A stretch of DNA of 8,445 bases from an uncultured Actinomyces sp. (GCA_938041695.1 CALISI010000076.1:1-8445), one strand, 5' to 3'. Positions 1 through 7,130 are shown, counted from the first letter of the stretch. The notes: a model not told the origin generated them from the letters alone. Numbers and translations are program-made.

Positions 1-331
1 CCATCGCGCCGGACTTCAGCACGAGGGCGGGGTTGTCCTTAGCAAAATCACGCAGGGTCTTGGCAGCCTCGACGGGCTCGCCGGAGACGAAAGCGATGGC
101 GGTGGGACCCTTGAGGTCCTCAGCCAGGAAGTCGAGACCGACCTCCTTGGCCGCCAGGCGCGCCAGCGTGTTCTTTGCCACGGCGTAGGTCGCATTCTCG
201 CCCAGGCCGCGACGCAGCTGCTTGAGCTGGCCGACGGTCAGGCCGCGGTACTCGGTCAGCAGGACAGCGTCGGCTGAGCGGAAACGCTCCACGAGCTCGG
301 CAACTGCTGCCACCTTGTCGGACTTCGCCAT
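1..331 (-). CDS. rplJ: 50S ribosomal protein L10, C-terminus beyond the window
   Basis: Only the first 110 residues are inside the window; the family is usually about 165-175 residues. L10 forms the base of the ribosomal stalk: it anchors L7/L12 dimers and binds 23S rRNA next to L11, helping recruit translation factors. The translation starts MAKSDKVAAVAELVERF and continues through a TEYRGLTVGQLKQLRR stretch and a YAVAKNTLARLA stretch, the normal N-terminal rRNA-binding domain of L10. The ATG at 329-331 is preceded by a purine-rich Shine-Dalgarno, AAGGAGG, 3 bases upstream. An L10 leader and terminator lie directly upstream, pointing to autoregulation. In most bacteria rplL follows, which would be off the left edge. 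Here rplJ is separated from rplKA by a transporter operon. Confidence 0.97.
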   Translation of the reverse strand, partial: MAKSDKVAAVAELVERFRSADAVLLTEYRGLTVGQLKQLRRGLGENATYAVAKNTLARLAAKEVGLDFLAEDLKGPTAIAFVSGEPVEAAKTLRDFAKDNPALVLKSGAM

Positions 332-363
332 GGTCCTCCTTCCAGATACGTGACCGTAGGTAA

Positions 364-394
364 GAAAAAACCCGACACGCAGGATCGTGTCGGG
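364..394 (-). terminator. Intrinsic terminator / attenuator hairpin in the rplJ leader
   Basis: Read on the minus strand, a perfect 9-bp stem (CCCGACACG against CGTGTCGGG, arms 386-394 and 371-379) closes a 6-base loop and is followed at once by six T (365-370). This is a textbook Rho-independent terminator. It lies between the L10 aptamer-like leader and the rplJ ribosome site, so it could act as an attenuator for rplJL. It would also stop read-through from the transporter operon upstream. I found no convincing alternative antiterminator pairing; the best is a 5-bp match between GTGTC in the leader and GACAC in the terminator arm. Confidence 0.85.
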
Positions 395-395
395 C

Positions 396-480
396 GCATG
401 CTCGATTACAGCACAGAGCTGCTCACTCACCTGCGTTGGATTTTCCTCCACTAGCGTGGACACCAACGGTCTTCGGCAGG
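396..480 (-). promoter_or_regulatory. Ribosomal protein L10 leader RNA
   Basis: The minus-strand RNA begins CCTGCCGAAGACC and folds as nested helices. CCTGC (476-480) pairs with GCAGG (430-434), GTTGG (463-467) with CCAAC (435-439), and an inner TCCAC/GTGGA hairpin (456-460 with 447-451) has a 4-base loop. The unpaired CGAAGAC and GGAAAAT segments make the asymmetric internal loops expected of the L10(L12)4 binding site, which resembles the L10 site in 23S rRNA. Position directly before rplJ and the following terminator support the call. The 3' boundary is approximate. Known role of the family: excess L10-L12 complex binds the leader and lowers rplJL expression. The structure was worked out by eye, without a covariance model. 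Confidence 0.75.
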
Positions 481-484
481 GATT

Positions 485-513
485 AGCTTAACAGGGCCAC
501 CAACAGCACGCAA
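485..513 (-). promoter_or_regulatory. Candidate promoter for rplJ
   Basis: On the minus strand TTGCGT (508-513) and TAAGCT (485-490) are separated by exactly 17 bases. Both are weak matches (3 of 6 each to TTGACA and TATAAT), but the -10 has the TAnnnT form. The start site would fall near 478-480, just where the L10 leader helix begins. That positional agreement is the main support. Confidence 0.4.
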
Positions 514-718
514 GCATGGCGGCGCGTTTCACAGAGGAGGCCGGGGTCCGCCACGCAGGCAAAGAGCCGCTGAGCACACCATCGGACGCACGAGGCCGGG
601 GCTGGTTTGCGGGTACCCCGGCAAGGATGCGGTGGGCCGGGGCCGGTGTTCGCGTGCGAAAACGACACACGAGTTCACTGCCGGAAGATGTGCTTTGGGG
701 CCCCGGCCCCGCCCCCAG
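514..718 (-). other. Gene-free GC-rich stretch between the transporter operon and the rplJ promoter
   Basis: No convincing gene is seen here. Open frames on either strand translate to low-complexity, Pro/Arg/Ala-rich peptides with no recognisable family, as expected from chance reading of GC-rich DNA. The notable structure is an 11-base inverted repeat (634-644 with 699-709) at the start of the 3' untranslated region of the transporter transcript. No T-run follows it, so it is not an obvious intrinsic terminator. It may stabilise the 3' end or support Rho-type termination. Confidence 0.6.
634..709. repeat. 11-bp GC-only inverted repeat downstream of the last transporter gene
   Basis: GGGCCGGGGCC at 634-644 is the exact reverse complement of the sequence at 699-709, with a 54-base spacer. 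It begins 10 bases past the last transporter gene's stop codon. The spacer contains a second short palindrome, TTCGC-GT-GCGAA (649-660). Such a fold could cap the 3' end of the mRNA. In DNA this rich in G and C, short repeats also arise by chance. Confidence 0.5.
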
Positions 719-2482
719 TCAGACGAGCGTCCACCCCGCTGCCCGCGCACGCGCGTCCCAGAATGCCCGGTATTGGCCGCCCGCCTGCGCATAGAGCTCT
801 GCGTGCGTGCCGATCTGGGCGACGCGGCCGGTCTCATCAAGGACGACGATCTGGTCGGCGGCCGTGATCGTGTCGAGCTTGTGCGCGATGACGATGAGGG
901 TCGCGTCGCGCCGCAGGGCTGCCATGGCGTCGGTGACGCGGGATTCGTTCTCGGGGTCGAGGGCGCTCGTGGCCTCGTCGAAGAGGACGACGGGCGCGGC
1001 TTTCAGGAGCGCACGTGCAATAGAGACGCGCTGGCGTTCGCCGCCTGAAAGGGCTCGGCCGGCCTCGCCGACGGGGGTGTCCCAGCCGAGCGGCAGGCGT
1101 TCGACGATCTCGTCGACTCCGCTCAGGCGGGCCGCTTCCTCAATGTCAGCGCGGGTCGCGTCTGGGTTTCCGACGCGCACGTTAGCCTCGAGGGTGTCGT
1201 CGAAGAGGTAGACATCCTGGAAGACGAGGGACAGCTGTGCCATGAGGTCGGCAGTATCCCAGTCCCGAACGTCTCCACCGCCGACGAGTACACGTCCCGC
1301 GTCCACGTCGTAGAAGCGCGCGATGAGGCGCGCGATCGTGGTTTTGCCGCAGCCGGAGGGGCCCACGATCGCCGTCATCGTTCCGGGTTCCACGCGGAAG
1401 GAAACGCCTTGCAGGACGGGGTGGTCGGCCTCGTAGGAGAAGGACACGTCCTCGAGGGCAACGGACACGCCCGACGAGGCCGGGGCCTCGTCCCCGCATC
1501 GCCCGCCGTTTGGCGTGGGCAGCTCGGGGGCGGAGAGGATCTCGTGACTGAGGTCGAGGACCGGGCGACGCGTCTCGAAGGCGGAGGCGAGCGTCCCGAT
1601 GTCAACGAGGATCTGCGTGAAACGCAGAAGCAGGCCAATGGCGACGATTGCAGCCACGGGGCCGACGTGTTCCCCGACCGCGAGCCACCCGATCGCACAG
1701 ATAAGCGTCACGACGACGACCTGGGCGGCCATGCCGTTGACGATCTGACCGACTGTCTCCCGCATGAGAGAACGCCGCGCGGCCACCCCGTACGCGTCCT
1801 CGGCGCGCAGGAGGGGCTCGTAGGAGGAGGAACGTCCACACGCGCGCAGGGCGCCCTGCTTGGTCGCGTATTCGACGATGCGGTGGGACAGCTCGCGAGC
1901 GGGAGGTTCCTTGATGGCAGCCCCCGACTGCAGGCATCGGCGGGCCACCCACACTCCCCCACCGATCACCGGGATCGCGACCACACACACCAGTCCGAGG
2001 ACCGGCGAAAACACCGTGATGCCAACGAGCATCGTCGCCGAGGTGACGATCGCGGCGATGAGGGGCGAATACATGTGCGCAAAGATTTCACCCAGCACCA
2101 TGAGTTCGCGCGAGACGAGGCGGGATGTCTTTCCCGCCGTGTCCGCACGGAAGGAGCCGAGCGGCAGGGATGCGACCTTGTCACCGATCGCTCGGTGCAT
2201 GTTCGACAGGAAGTCGAAGGCCACCAAGTAGGAGCGCATGGCGAGCAGGTACTCGACGATGAACGAGGCGACGGCACACACGCCCAGCACAACGAGCCAG
2301 GCACGCAGGCTTATGCCCCACGCGGGATTCCCGGAGGTCAGGGCCAGCGCGGCCGGAATAAAAGCGACCAGGGAGACGCCGCGCACCACGCCAACGATGC
2401 AGGACAGGATGCTCGCCTGGGCGAAGTCGGCTCGCCCCTGCTCGGAGAGGGGTTCGCGTAGCCGTGAGATGAGGCCGAACAT
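719..2482 (-). CDS. ABC transporter half, exporter fold, permease fused to ATPase (second of pair)
   Basis: 587 residues: an N-terminal membrane domain (residues about 20-320, roughly six hydrophobic segments) followed by a nucleotide-binding domain (about 340-587). The ATPase motifs are all canonical: A-loop Tyr in VSFSY (350), Walker A GPSGCGKTT (374-382), Q-loop Gln 422, signature LSGGE (478-482), Walker B VVLFDE with catalytic Glu 503, D-loop SALD and switch His 534. The ATG sits 1 base after the stop of the preceding ABC gene, with AAAGGA 7 bases upstream. The two products very likely form a heterodimer. The type is close to IrtB/YbtQ-like half-transporters, which have an exporter fold but import iron siderophores. 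Transport direction and substrate are inferred from context (ECF importer in the same operon), so a multidrug exporter half is the alternative. It is the last gene of the operon. Confidence 0.9.
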   Translation of the reverse strand: MFGLISRLREPLSEQGRADFAQASILSCIVGVVRGVSLVAFIPAALALTSGNPAWGISLRAWLVVLGVCAVASFIVEYLLAMRSYLVAFDFLSNMHRAIGDKVASLPLGSFRADTAGKTSRLVSRELMVLGEIFAHMYSPLIAAIVTSATMLVGITVFSPVLGLVCVVAIPVIGGGVWVARRCLQSGAAIKEPPARELSHRIVEYATKQGALRACGRSSSYEPLLRAEDAYGVAARRSLMRETVGQIVNGMAAQVVVVTLICAIGWLAVGEHVGPVAAIVAIGLLLRFTQILVDIGTLASAFETRRPVLDLSHEILSAPELPTPNGGRCGDEAPASSGVSVALEDVSFSYEADHPVLQGVSFRVEPGTMTAIVGPSGCGKTTIARLIARFYDVDAGRVLVGGGDVRDWDTADLMAQLSLVFQDVYLFDDTLEANVRVGNPDATRADIEEAARLSGVDEIVERLPLGWDTPVGEAGRALSGGERQRVSIARALLKAAPVVLFDEATSALDPENESRVTDAMAALRRDATLIVIAHKLDTITAADQIVVLDETGRVAQIGTHAELYAQAGGQYRAFWDARARAAGWTLV

Positions 2483-2483
2483 G

Positions 2484-4304
2484 TCAGTGTCCTTTCGTGG
2501 GCGCGCTCATGCGCCGCATGTACGGGTGGTCGGCGAGCTGGTCGGGCGTGCCCAGCGCGATGATGCGGCCCGCGTCGAGGATGGCGATCTGGTCGACACC
2601 CGCGATCGAGGCGGCGCGGTGCGCGATGACCAGGACCGTCTTTCCCTGCACGAGGCGGGTGAGGGCCTCCTGGATATCGGCCTCGGCTTCCGGGTCGGTG
2701 AAGGCGGTGGCCTCGTCAAGGACGAGGATGGGGGCATCGACGAGGAGGGCGCGCGCAATCGCGATGCGCTGCGCCTGGCCGCCGGAGGGGTGGGCGTCCT
2801 CCCCGATGACGGAGTCGAGGCCTCGGGGCAGGGAGCGCAGGTAGTCGTCGATGCGAGCGGCACCGGCGGCAGCCCACACCGCTTCGTCGCTGGCGTCAGG
2901 GACTCCGAGCGCGATGTTGTCGCGGACAGAGATATCGAGGAGCTGCGGGTCCTGGAGGACGAAGGAGACGTGCCGGTAGAGAACATCTGGGGCGACGTCC
3001 CGCACGTCGATCCCGCCGATGCGCACGCTCCCCCGGTCCGGGTCGGCGAAGCGCGCGACCAGCGTCGCGAGCGTCGATTTTCCCGAGCCGGAGGACCCGA
3101 TGAGGGCAGTCACCGAGCCCGCGGGGATTGTCAGGCTCACGTCATCGAGGGCGAGGGTCTGCCCGTAGGAGAAGGACACGCCATCGATCTCAACGTCCGA
3201 TCCGTCTGGCACTGAGTTCCCTTCGGCGGGCAGTGGATCGACGGAGAGCAGGCCCACGATCCTCAGCGCGGCGGCCCCGGCGATCTGGTAGGCCCAGGTC
3301 GTCGTGCCCAGCACCTCAATAGCCGCCGGGATGACGAGGGCGATGAGCGCGCAGGTGATCACCTGGACCGGGCTCACAATGCCCGAGGCCGCGAGCGCGG
3401 AGCCTCCCGCCGTCGAGATGAGCAGGATCAGGGAGGGAGACACGGTCGCCTGCCCCAGCGCGGACCCCTTCAGCAAGGGACCGCACCAGTCGACGTAGAA
3501 GCGAGAGAAATCCTCGGCGGCCCGGGTGAATCGCTCGTGTGAGCGTCCCACGGTCCCGAATGCCTTGACGACGCTGATGCCGGAGACGAACTCGACCATC
3601 GTCGCCGAGACCCGCGTCAGGTGTCGATCCATCTGCGCGGTCTTTTCGCCCATGCCTCGCATCATCCACGCATTGAGGAGTCCATAGAGGGGCAGCGTCA
3701 CGATCGAGAGGAGCCCGAGCCGCCAGTCGACGACGAAGGCGTAGATCAGCAGGGAGACTGGCGCACTGACGGCGGCCGCGGATTCGACGGGAGCGTGCGC
3801 GATGACCGTGTGCACGTCATGCGTGTCATCCTGGATCGCCTTGCGCACAGCCCCCGAGTTCGTGGATGTGAACCAGGCGAGGGGCACGGCGGCGAGGACG
3901 CTCACCATGCGGGAGCGCACGATGTGCCCGAAGCGCACATCCGCGAAGTGAGTGACGGTCAGTGCGATGAAGTAGATGCCGTATCGGAGGCCGAACGCGC
4001 CGGTCAGCCACATGAGGAGAGTCATCACCTCGACCCGGTCGGGCGCGGCACCCGAGCGAGCCGCAGCCAACAGCACGTCCCCGAGCTGGACGAGGACGAC
4101 GTAGGGGGCGACCGCGAGCGCACCGTAGAGGAGCCCGAGCACTCGGGCGAGGATCATGGATCCGCGGATGGGGGCGGTCAGCTCCTTGAAGGCGCGTTGG
4201 CCCGCCAGGTGCGCCGCACGCGGATCGTCGGGGTGATCCGCGTCGGCACGCGGGGTATTCGGGGACGAGGCAGTGGCGGCCTCGCGCTCGTCGGTATCGG
4301 TCAT
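2484..4304 (-). CDS. ABC transporter half, exporter fold, permease fused to ATPase (first of pair)
   Basis: 606 residues. A hydrophilic, Asp- and Pro-rich tail of about 45 residues precedes a six-segment membrane domain (about 48-345) and a nucleotide-binding domain (about 370-606). Motifs seen: Walker A GSSGSGKST (403-411), Q-loop Gln 451, signature PSGGQ (506-510, with Pro in place of the usual Leu), Walker B ILVLDE with catalytic Glu 531, D-loop region AFTDPE instead of SALDPE, and switch His 562. From memory, an ATAF.DPE variant is common in IrtA/YbtP/SiaD-like transporters. The N-terminal siderophore-interaction domain of mycobacterial IrtA is absent. The ATG overlaps the stop of the ECF ATPase gene by 4 bases (ATGA), with AAGGAG 7 bases upstream, so translation is probably coupled. 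It likely pairs with the product of the next gene to move an iron chelate, haem or a related compound. This substrate is an inference. Confidence 0.9.
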   Translation of the reverse strand: MTDTDEREAATASSPNTPRADADHPDDPRAAHLAGQRAFKELTAPIRGSMILARVLGLLYGALAVAPYVVLVQLGDVLLAAARSGAAPDRVEVMTLLMWLTGAFGLRYGIYFIALTVTHFADVRFGHIVRSRMVSVLAAVPLAWFTSTNSGAVRKAIQDDTHDVHTVIAHAPVESAAAVSAPVSLLIYAFVVDWRLGLLSIVTLPLYGLLNAWMMRGMGEKTAQMDRHLTRVSATMVEFVSGISVVKAFGTVGRSHERFTRAAEDFSRFYVDWCGPLLKGSALGQATVSPSLILLISTAGGSALAASGIVSPVQVITCALIALVIPAAIEVLGTTTWAYQIAGAAALRIVGLLSVDPLPAEGNSVPDGSDVEIDGVSFSYGQTLALDDVSLTIPAGSVTALIGSSGSGKSTLATLVARFADPDRGSVRIGGIDVRDVAPDVLYRHVSFVLQDPQLLDISVRDNIALGVPDASDEAVWAAAGAARIDDYLRSLPRGLDSVIGEDAHPSGGQAQRIAIARALLVDAPILVLDEATAFTDPEAEADIQEALTRLVQGKTVLVIAHRAASIAGVDQIAILDAGRIIALGTPDQLADHPYMRRMSAPTKGH

Positions 4305-5758
4305 TGGTGGTCTCCTTCGCGGGCGCGCGTGGCGCCCGTCGGCGTGAGTGTGATGAGTCGGTCCGCGCAGGCCGAGGCGAACTCGCCGTCGTGGGTGACG
4401 ACGATGACGGCCGCGCCTTCGTCGGCGATGCGGTGCAGGGTGGCGGTAATTGAGTCGAGGTGCCGGGCATCGACGCCCGACGTGGGTTCGTCGAGGATGA
4501 CGATGCGGCGCCCGGTCGCGCGCGCGGCTGCGATGACGAGGCGCTGTTTTTGTCCTCCCGACAGGCTCAGCGGGTGGCGCTCTCCCAGGTGCGCGAGGTC
4601 GAAGTCGGCCAGGAGCTTCTCTCCGGCCTCACCGCTAGCTTCGGATGCCCCGATTGTGAGTTCTCCGGCAAGCGTGTCCGAGAAAAGCTGGCGTCCGGTG
4701 TCCTGCATGACGAGCGCGCACACTGACCGGCGCTGCCGACGATTGGTCGCCCGCCCGTCCAGGGTGATCGTCCCGGATCCGGGAGCAGCCAGCCCACACA
4801 AAACGCGCACGAGGGTCGTCTTCCCCACCCCGTTCACGCCCGCGATGCACGTGATACGGCCGACCGGAAAGTCCGCGTTGAAGCCTTCAAACACGGGAGT
4901 GTTCCCGTAGGAGAAGCTCAGGTCCCGGCAGGACAGGCCCACGCTCCCACGGGCCGAGGCCTCGTCCCGGCAGTCCCGCGAGCTCACCCAGGCCTGCGGC
5001 GGTCCGGGGTCCACGAGGGTGCGCAGACCGAGCGACTGGCGTTCGCGCTCGCCCATCGCGTAGAACTCCTCGCCGGTCCACCGACGCGTGAGCGCCCCGT
5101 CCTCCATGAGGAGGACCTGGTCGGCGAGCCCCCGCAGGAAGTGGAGGCGGTGCTCGACGACGATGATCGTCATCCCCTGCTCTTTGAGGACCGCCAGGGC
5201 GCGGCGCACGTCCGCGATGGCGTCGGGGTCCAGGTTCGATGTCGGTTCGTCGGCGAGGAGGACCGGAGCACCGGACGCAAGCGCGCAGGCGAGTGCAACT
5301 TTTTGGAGCTGCCCACCCGACAGCGTTGAGAGTTTCCTGTCCATCAGGTGCGAGATGCCCATGAGCTCGGCGGCTCGCGTACTGGCCTCGATGAGGGCCT
5401 CGCGGTCGCGGCCGTAGTTCTCCCCGCAGAAGGCCAGCTCCTCGGCGACGGTGTCGCAGAAGAATTGTGTACGCGGGTTCTGGAAGACCGACGAGCACAG
5501 GTGACCGACCTCGGTCAGTGGGACCTCGGCGAGGTCACGCCCATTAATCCGCACCGTTCCTTCAAGCTCGCCCGGGCTCATCTGCGGGACGAGTCCAGTG
5601 AGCGCCCGCATGAGCGTCGACTTGCCGCAGCCGGAGGCCCCGCACACGAGGGTGAGGGTGCCCGGGCGGACAGACAGATCAACCCCGCGCAGGGCCTCCA
5701 CGCGCTCCCCCGTCAGCTCACTAACGTAGGAGAAGGACAGGGATTCAACATCTATCAC
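4301..5758 (-). CDS. ECF transporter energising ATPase, two fused ATP-binding domains
   Basis: 485 residues containing two complete ABC ATPase domains and no membrane segment. Domain 1: Walker A GASGCGKST (40-48), Gln 93, LSGGQ (146-150), Walker B VLLADE with Glu 171, His 203. Domain 2: Walker A GVNGVGKTT (307-315), Gln 352, LSGGQ (399-403), Walker B IVILDE with Glu 424, His 456. This is the fused form of the EcfA/EcfA' pair that drives energy-coupling-factor importers by binding the T component. The frame is open far upstream (to about 6226), but that part is antisense-free shadow of the T gene. I place the start at the GTG 5756-5758, which overlaps the T-component stop as GTGA and has GGGAG 7 bases upstream. 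All catalytic residues are present in both halves, so both ATP sites look active. It sits between the T component and the two ABC halves. Confidence 0.93.
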   Translation of the reverse strand: MIDVESLSFSYVSELTGERVEALRGVDLSVRPGTLTLVCGASGCGKSTLMRALTGLVPQMSPGELEGTVRINGRDLAEVPLTEVGHLCSSVFQNPRTQFFCDTVAEELAFCGENYGRDREALIEASTRAAELMGISHLMDRKLSTLSGGQLQKVALACALASGAPVLLADEPTSNLDPDAIADVRRALAVLKEQGMTIIVVEHRLHFLRGLADQVLLMEDGALTRRWTGEEFYAMGERERQSLGLRTLVDPGPPQAWVSSRDCRDEASARGSVGLSCRDLSFSYGNTPVFEGFNADFPVGRITCIAGVNGVGKTTLVRVLCGLAAPGSGTITLDGRATNRRQRRSVCALVMQDTGRQLFSDTLAGELTIGASEASGEAGEKLLADFDLAHLGERHPLSLSGGQKQRLVIAAARATGRRIVILDEPTSGVDARHLDSITATLHRIADEGAAVIVVTHDGEFASACADRLITLTPTGATRAREGDHQ

Positions 5759-6531
5759 GGAAGGACTCCCAGGTATGCACAGGTCTCGATGGCGATGGCT
5801 CCGGCGACGCACGTCAGGGCGAACACGTCCCATGCGGTTGCCCGCAGCCGCGTCAGCGAGGTGGGACGCGTGGACCCACCCAGGCCGCGAATGACACTCG
5901 ATGCGGCCAGGTCGTCGGCCACGCGCGCGATAGAGGACAGCAGCGGGACGAGGAATCGCTCGGCGATCACGAGGGGGTGACGGACAACTCCGCGCACCCC
6001 GAGGTCGACGCCGCGCATCTCCATCGCCTCGCGGATGGCGACCGCCTCGGCTCCCACTGTCGGCAGGACACGGAAGGCAACGACGAGGGCATCGACGAAG
6101 ACGCGCGGCAGGTGAACAGCCCGCAGCGCCGCCTTCATCTGCCCAATCCCGGTCGTGCGGTACACGTAGAGGGCGAGGCCGAAGCCCGCGGAGAACCGCG
6201 CAAACCAGAATGCGATCGCGCTGCACGTGCCGATCACGAGAACGAGGCTACGCGGCGAACCCACGCCCTGAAGCCATGCGACCAGGAACGGCGATCCGAG
6301 ACTGGATGCATCGCACACGAGGCACCACGTGGCCACACGCACAGCCGTCCCGCCGCCGACCTCCCACGCAAGGGCCGCGAGAACGAGCAGCTGCACCGCC
6401 AGCAGGGTGGACGTGGGACTCGCGCGCATGACAAGCGCATTGAGGACGAGGAGCGCCAGCAGTTTCGTCCGTGGATCCAGCCTGCTCGTCGCCTCGCCTG
6501 GGACGGCCTCGGCGAGCGAAATCTCAGGCAA
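5755..6531 (-). CDS. ECF transporter T component (EcfT/CbiQ-type membrane coupling protein)
   Basis: 258 residues from the preferred start. It has hydrophobic segments near residues 22-37, 43-57, 63-88, 96-124 and 234-256, with a long amphipathic cytoplasmic region (about 126-230) between them. That region carries the two short coupling motifs typical of EcfT, here MRG (172-174, in IREAMEMRGVDL) and IRG (214-216, in ASSVIRGLGG). Both are usually ARG and insert into grooves of the two ATPase domains. The N-terminal SRLDPRTKLLALL stretch is also characteristic. I choose a TTG start at 6529-6531, overlapping the S-component stop by 8 bases, because GAAGG stands 6 bases upstream. A GTG at 6582 is in frame but has no ribosome site. 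Role: scaffold linking the substrate-binding S protein to the double ATPase. Confidence 0.88.
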   Translation of the reverse strand: MPEISLAEAVPGEATSRLDPRTKLLALLVLNALVMRASPTSTLLAVQLLVLAALAWEVGGGTAVRVATWCLVCDASSLGSPFLVAWLQGVGSPRSLVLVIGTCSAIAFWFARFSAGFGLALYVYRTTGIGQMKAALRAVHLPRVFVDALVVAFRVLPTVGAEAVAIREAMEMRGVDLGVRGVVRHPLVIAERFLVPLLSSIARVADDLAASSVIRGLGGSTRPTSLTRLRATAWDVFALTCVAGAIAIETCAYLGVLP

Positions 6532-7123
6532 CGCCGGCCTTCGCGAAGTGCTTGCGCAGCAGGAAGCGACCGATGAGCCCACCGATGCACGCGATGATCA
6601 TCGCGACGACGACCCAACCGCCGACAACGGCGGGGCTAAAGAGCGCACGCATGCCCTCCGCGTAGTCCTGGCCCATCTGAGCCGCAACATCCGCGTAGTA
6701 GGGGTCCGGCGCGAAGAAAATCGGGGCGAGCGGACCGATCATCCACAGCGAGAACAGCATGTATGCGGCGATGTTTCGAGGGGCACTCACGTAGCCGCCA
6801 CCACGTGCGATGAGGTCACCCAGGAAGCCGAGAATCAGAGCAACCGGCACGGTCACCCACGAGTGCCCGGTGACGACCATCAGGAAGGCGACGACACCAG
6901 CCATGATCGTCAGTGTGCCAAACATGCGCGAGCGCACCATCATCAGCATGACGACGGGCCCATTGAGGAGGAGGCCAACAATCCAGCCGACGAACATGAA
7001 CGCCGGTCCGAAGAAGCCCAGCATTCCGGAGCACCACATCAGGACGAAGTAGACGGCGGTGAAAGCACCAATCGTGACGGCCGAGCGCGCCTTTGTGACA
7101 CCCGAACCCGCAACCTGAGACAT
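6524..7123 (-). CDS. ECF transporter S component, MptD / Trep_Strep family
   Basis: 199 residues with about six membrane segments (near 15-36, 39-62, 69-84, 89-106, 118-137, 165-186). Recognised by family features recalled from memory: a FTAVYFVL start, LLNGPVVMLMM (52-62), TGHSW (85-89), FSLWMIGPLAPIFF (124-137), the MGQDYA loop and the RKHFAKAGVA tail. S components sit in the membrane, bind the substrate with high affinity and topple when coupled to the T component. This family is found beside dedicated T and double-ATPase genes, as here, so it should belong to a self-contained ECF importer. The ATG at 7121-7123 is preferred over an in-frame GTG at 7136-7138 because GAAGGG lies 7 bases before it. 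First gene of the operon. Substrate unknown; haem or a metal chelate is inferred from the operon layout. Confidence 0.9.
   Translation of the reverse strand: MSQVAGSGVTKARSAVTIGAFTAVYFVLMWCSGMLGFFGPAFMFVGWIVGLLLNGPVVMLMMVRSRMFGTLTIMAGVVAFLMVVTGHSWVTVPVALILGFLGDLIARGGGYVSAPRNIAAYMLFSLWMIGPLAPIFFAPDPYYADVAAQMGQDYAEGMRALFSPAVVGGWVVVAMIIACIGGLIGRFLLRKHFAKAGVA
6538..6542 (-). promoter_or_regulatory. Ribosome site that fixes the TTG start of the T component
   Basis: GAAGG lies inside the last codons of the S-component gene, 6 bases before the TTG at 6529-6531. The alternative GTG at 6582 lacks any purine-rich site. The arrangement implies re-initiation by ribosomes finishing the S-component gene. 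Confidence 0.55.
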
Positions 7124-7130
7124 TTCATAA

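Noticed and set aside
483..867. Several short open frames on both strands in the GC-rich gap and the end of the last ABC gene
   Set aside because: They overlap one another on both strands, have no ribosome sites of note and no recognisable domains. They also cover the rplJ promoter region or the ABC gene end.
1433..1447. A 15-base string (also at 3165-3179, and nearly at 5726-5739 and 4917-4926) repeated in four ATPase domains
   Set aside because: It encodes the conserved (V/L)SFSY A-loop segment with preferred codons. Protein conservation plus codon bias explains it without a mobile or regulatory repeat.
1409..2461. Long open frame on the plus strand opposite the second ABC gene
   Set aside because: It is antisense to a clear ABC transporter. 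Its translation is charged, His/Arg/Gly-rich low complexity with no family, a usual artefact of GC-rich codon bias.
3621..4910. Long open frame on the plus strand crossing the ABC/ATPase junction
   Set aside because: It lies antisense to two well-supported genes and spans their boundary. Its composition (Asp/Glu/Arg/Gly-rich) is that of a reverse-complement shadow.
5759..6226. Upstream in-frame extension of the ECF ATPase
   Set aside because: The extra 156 residues are Arg/Pro/Ala-rich and read the T-component gene in another frame. The first ATPase domain begins right after the GTG with a good ribosome site.
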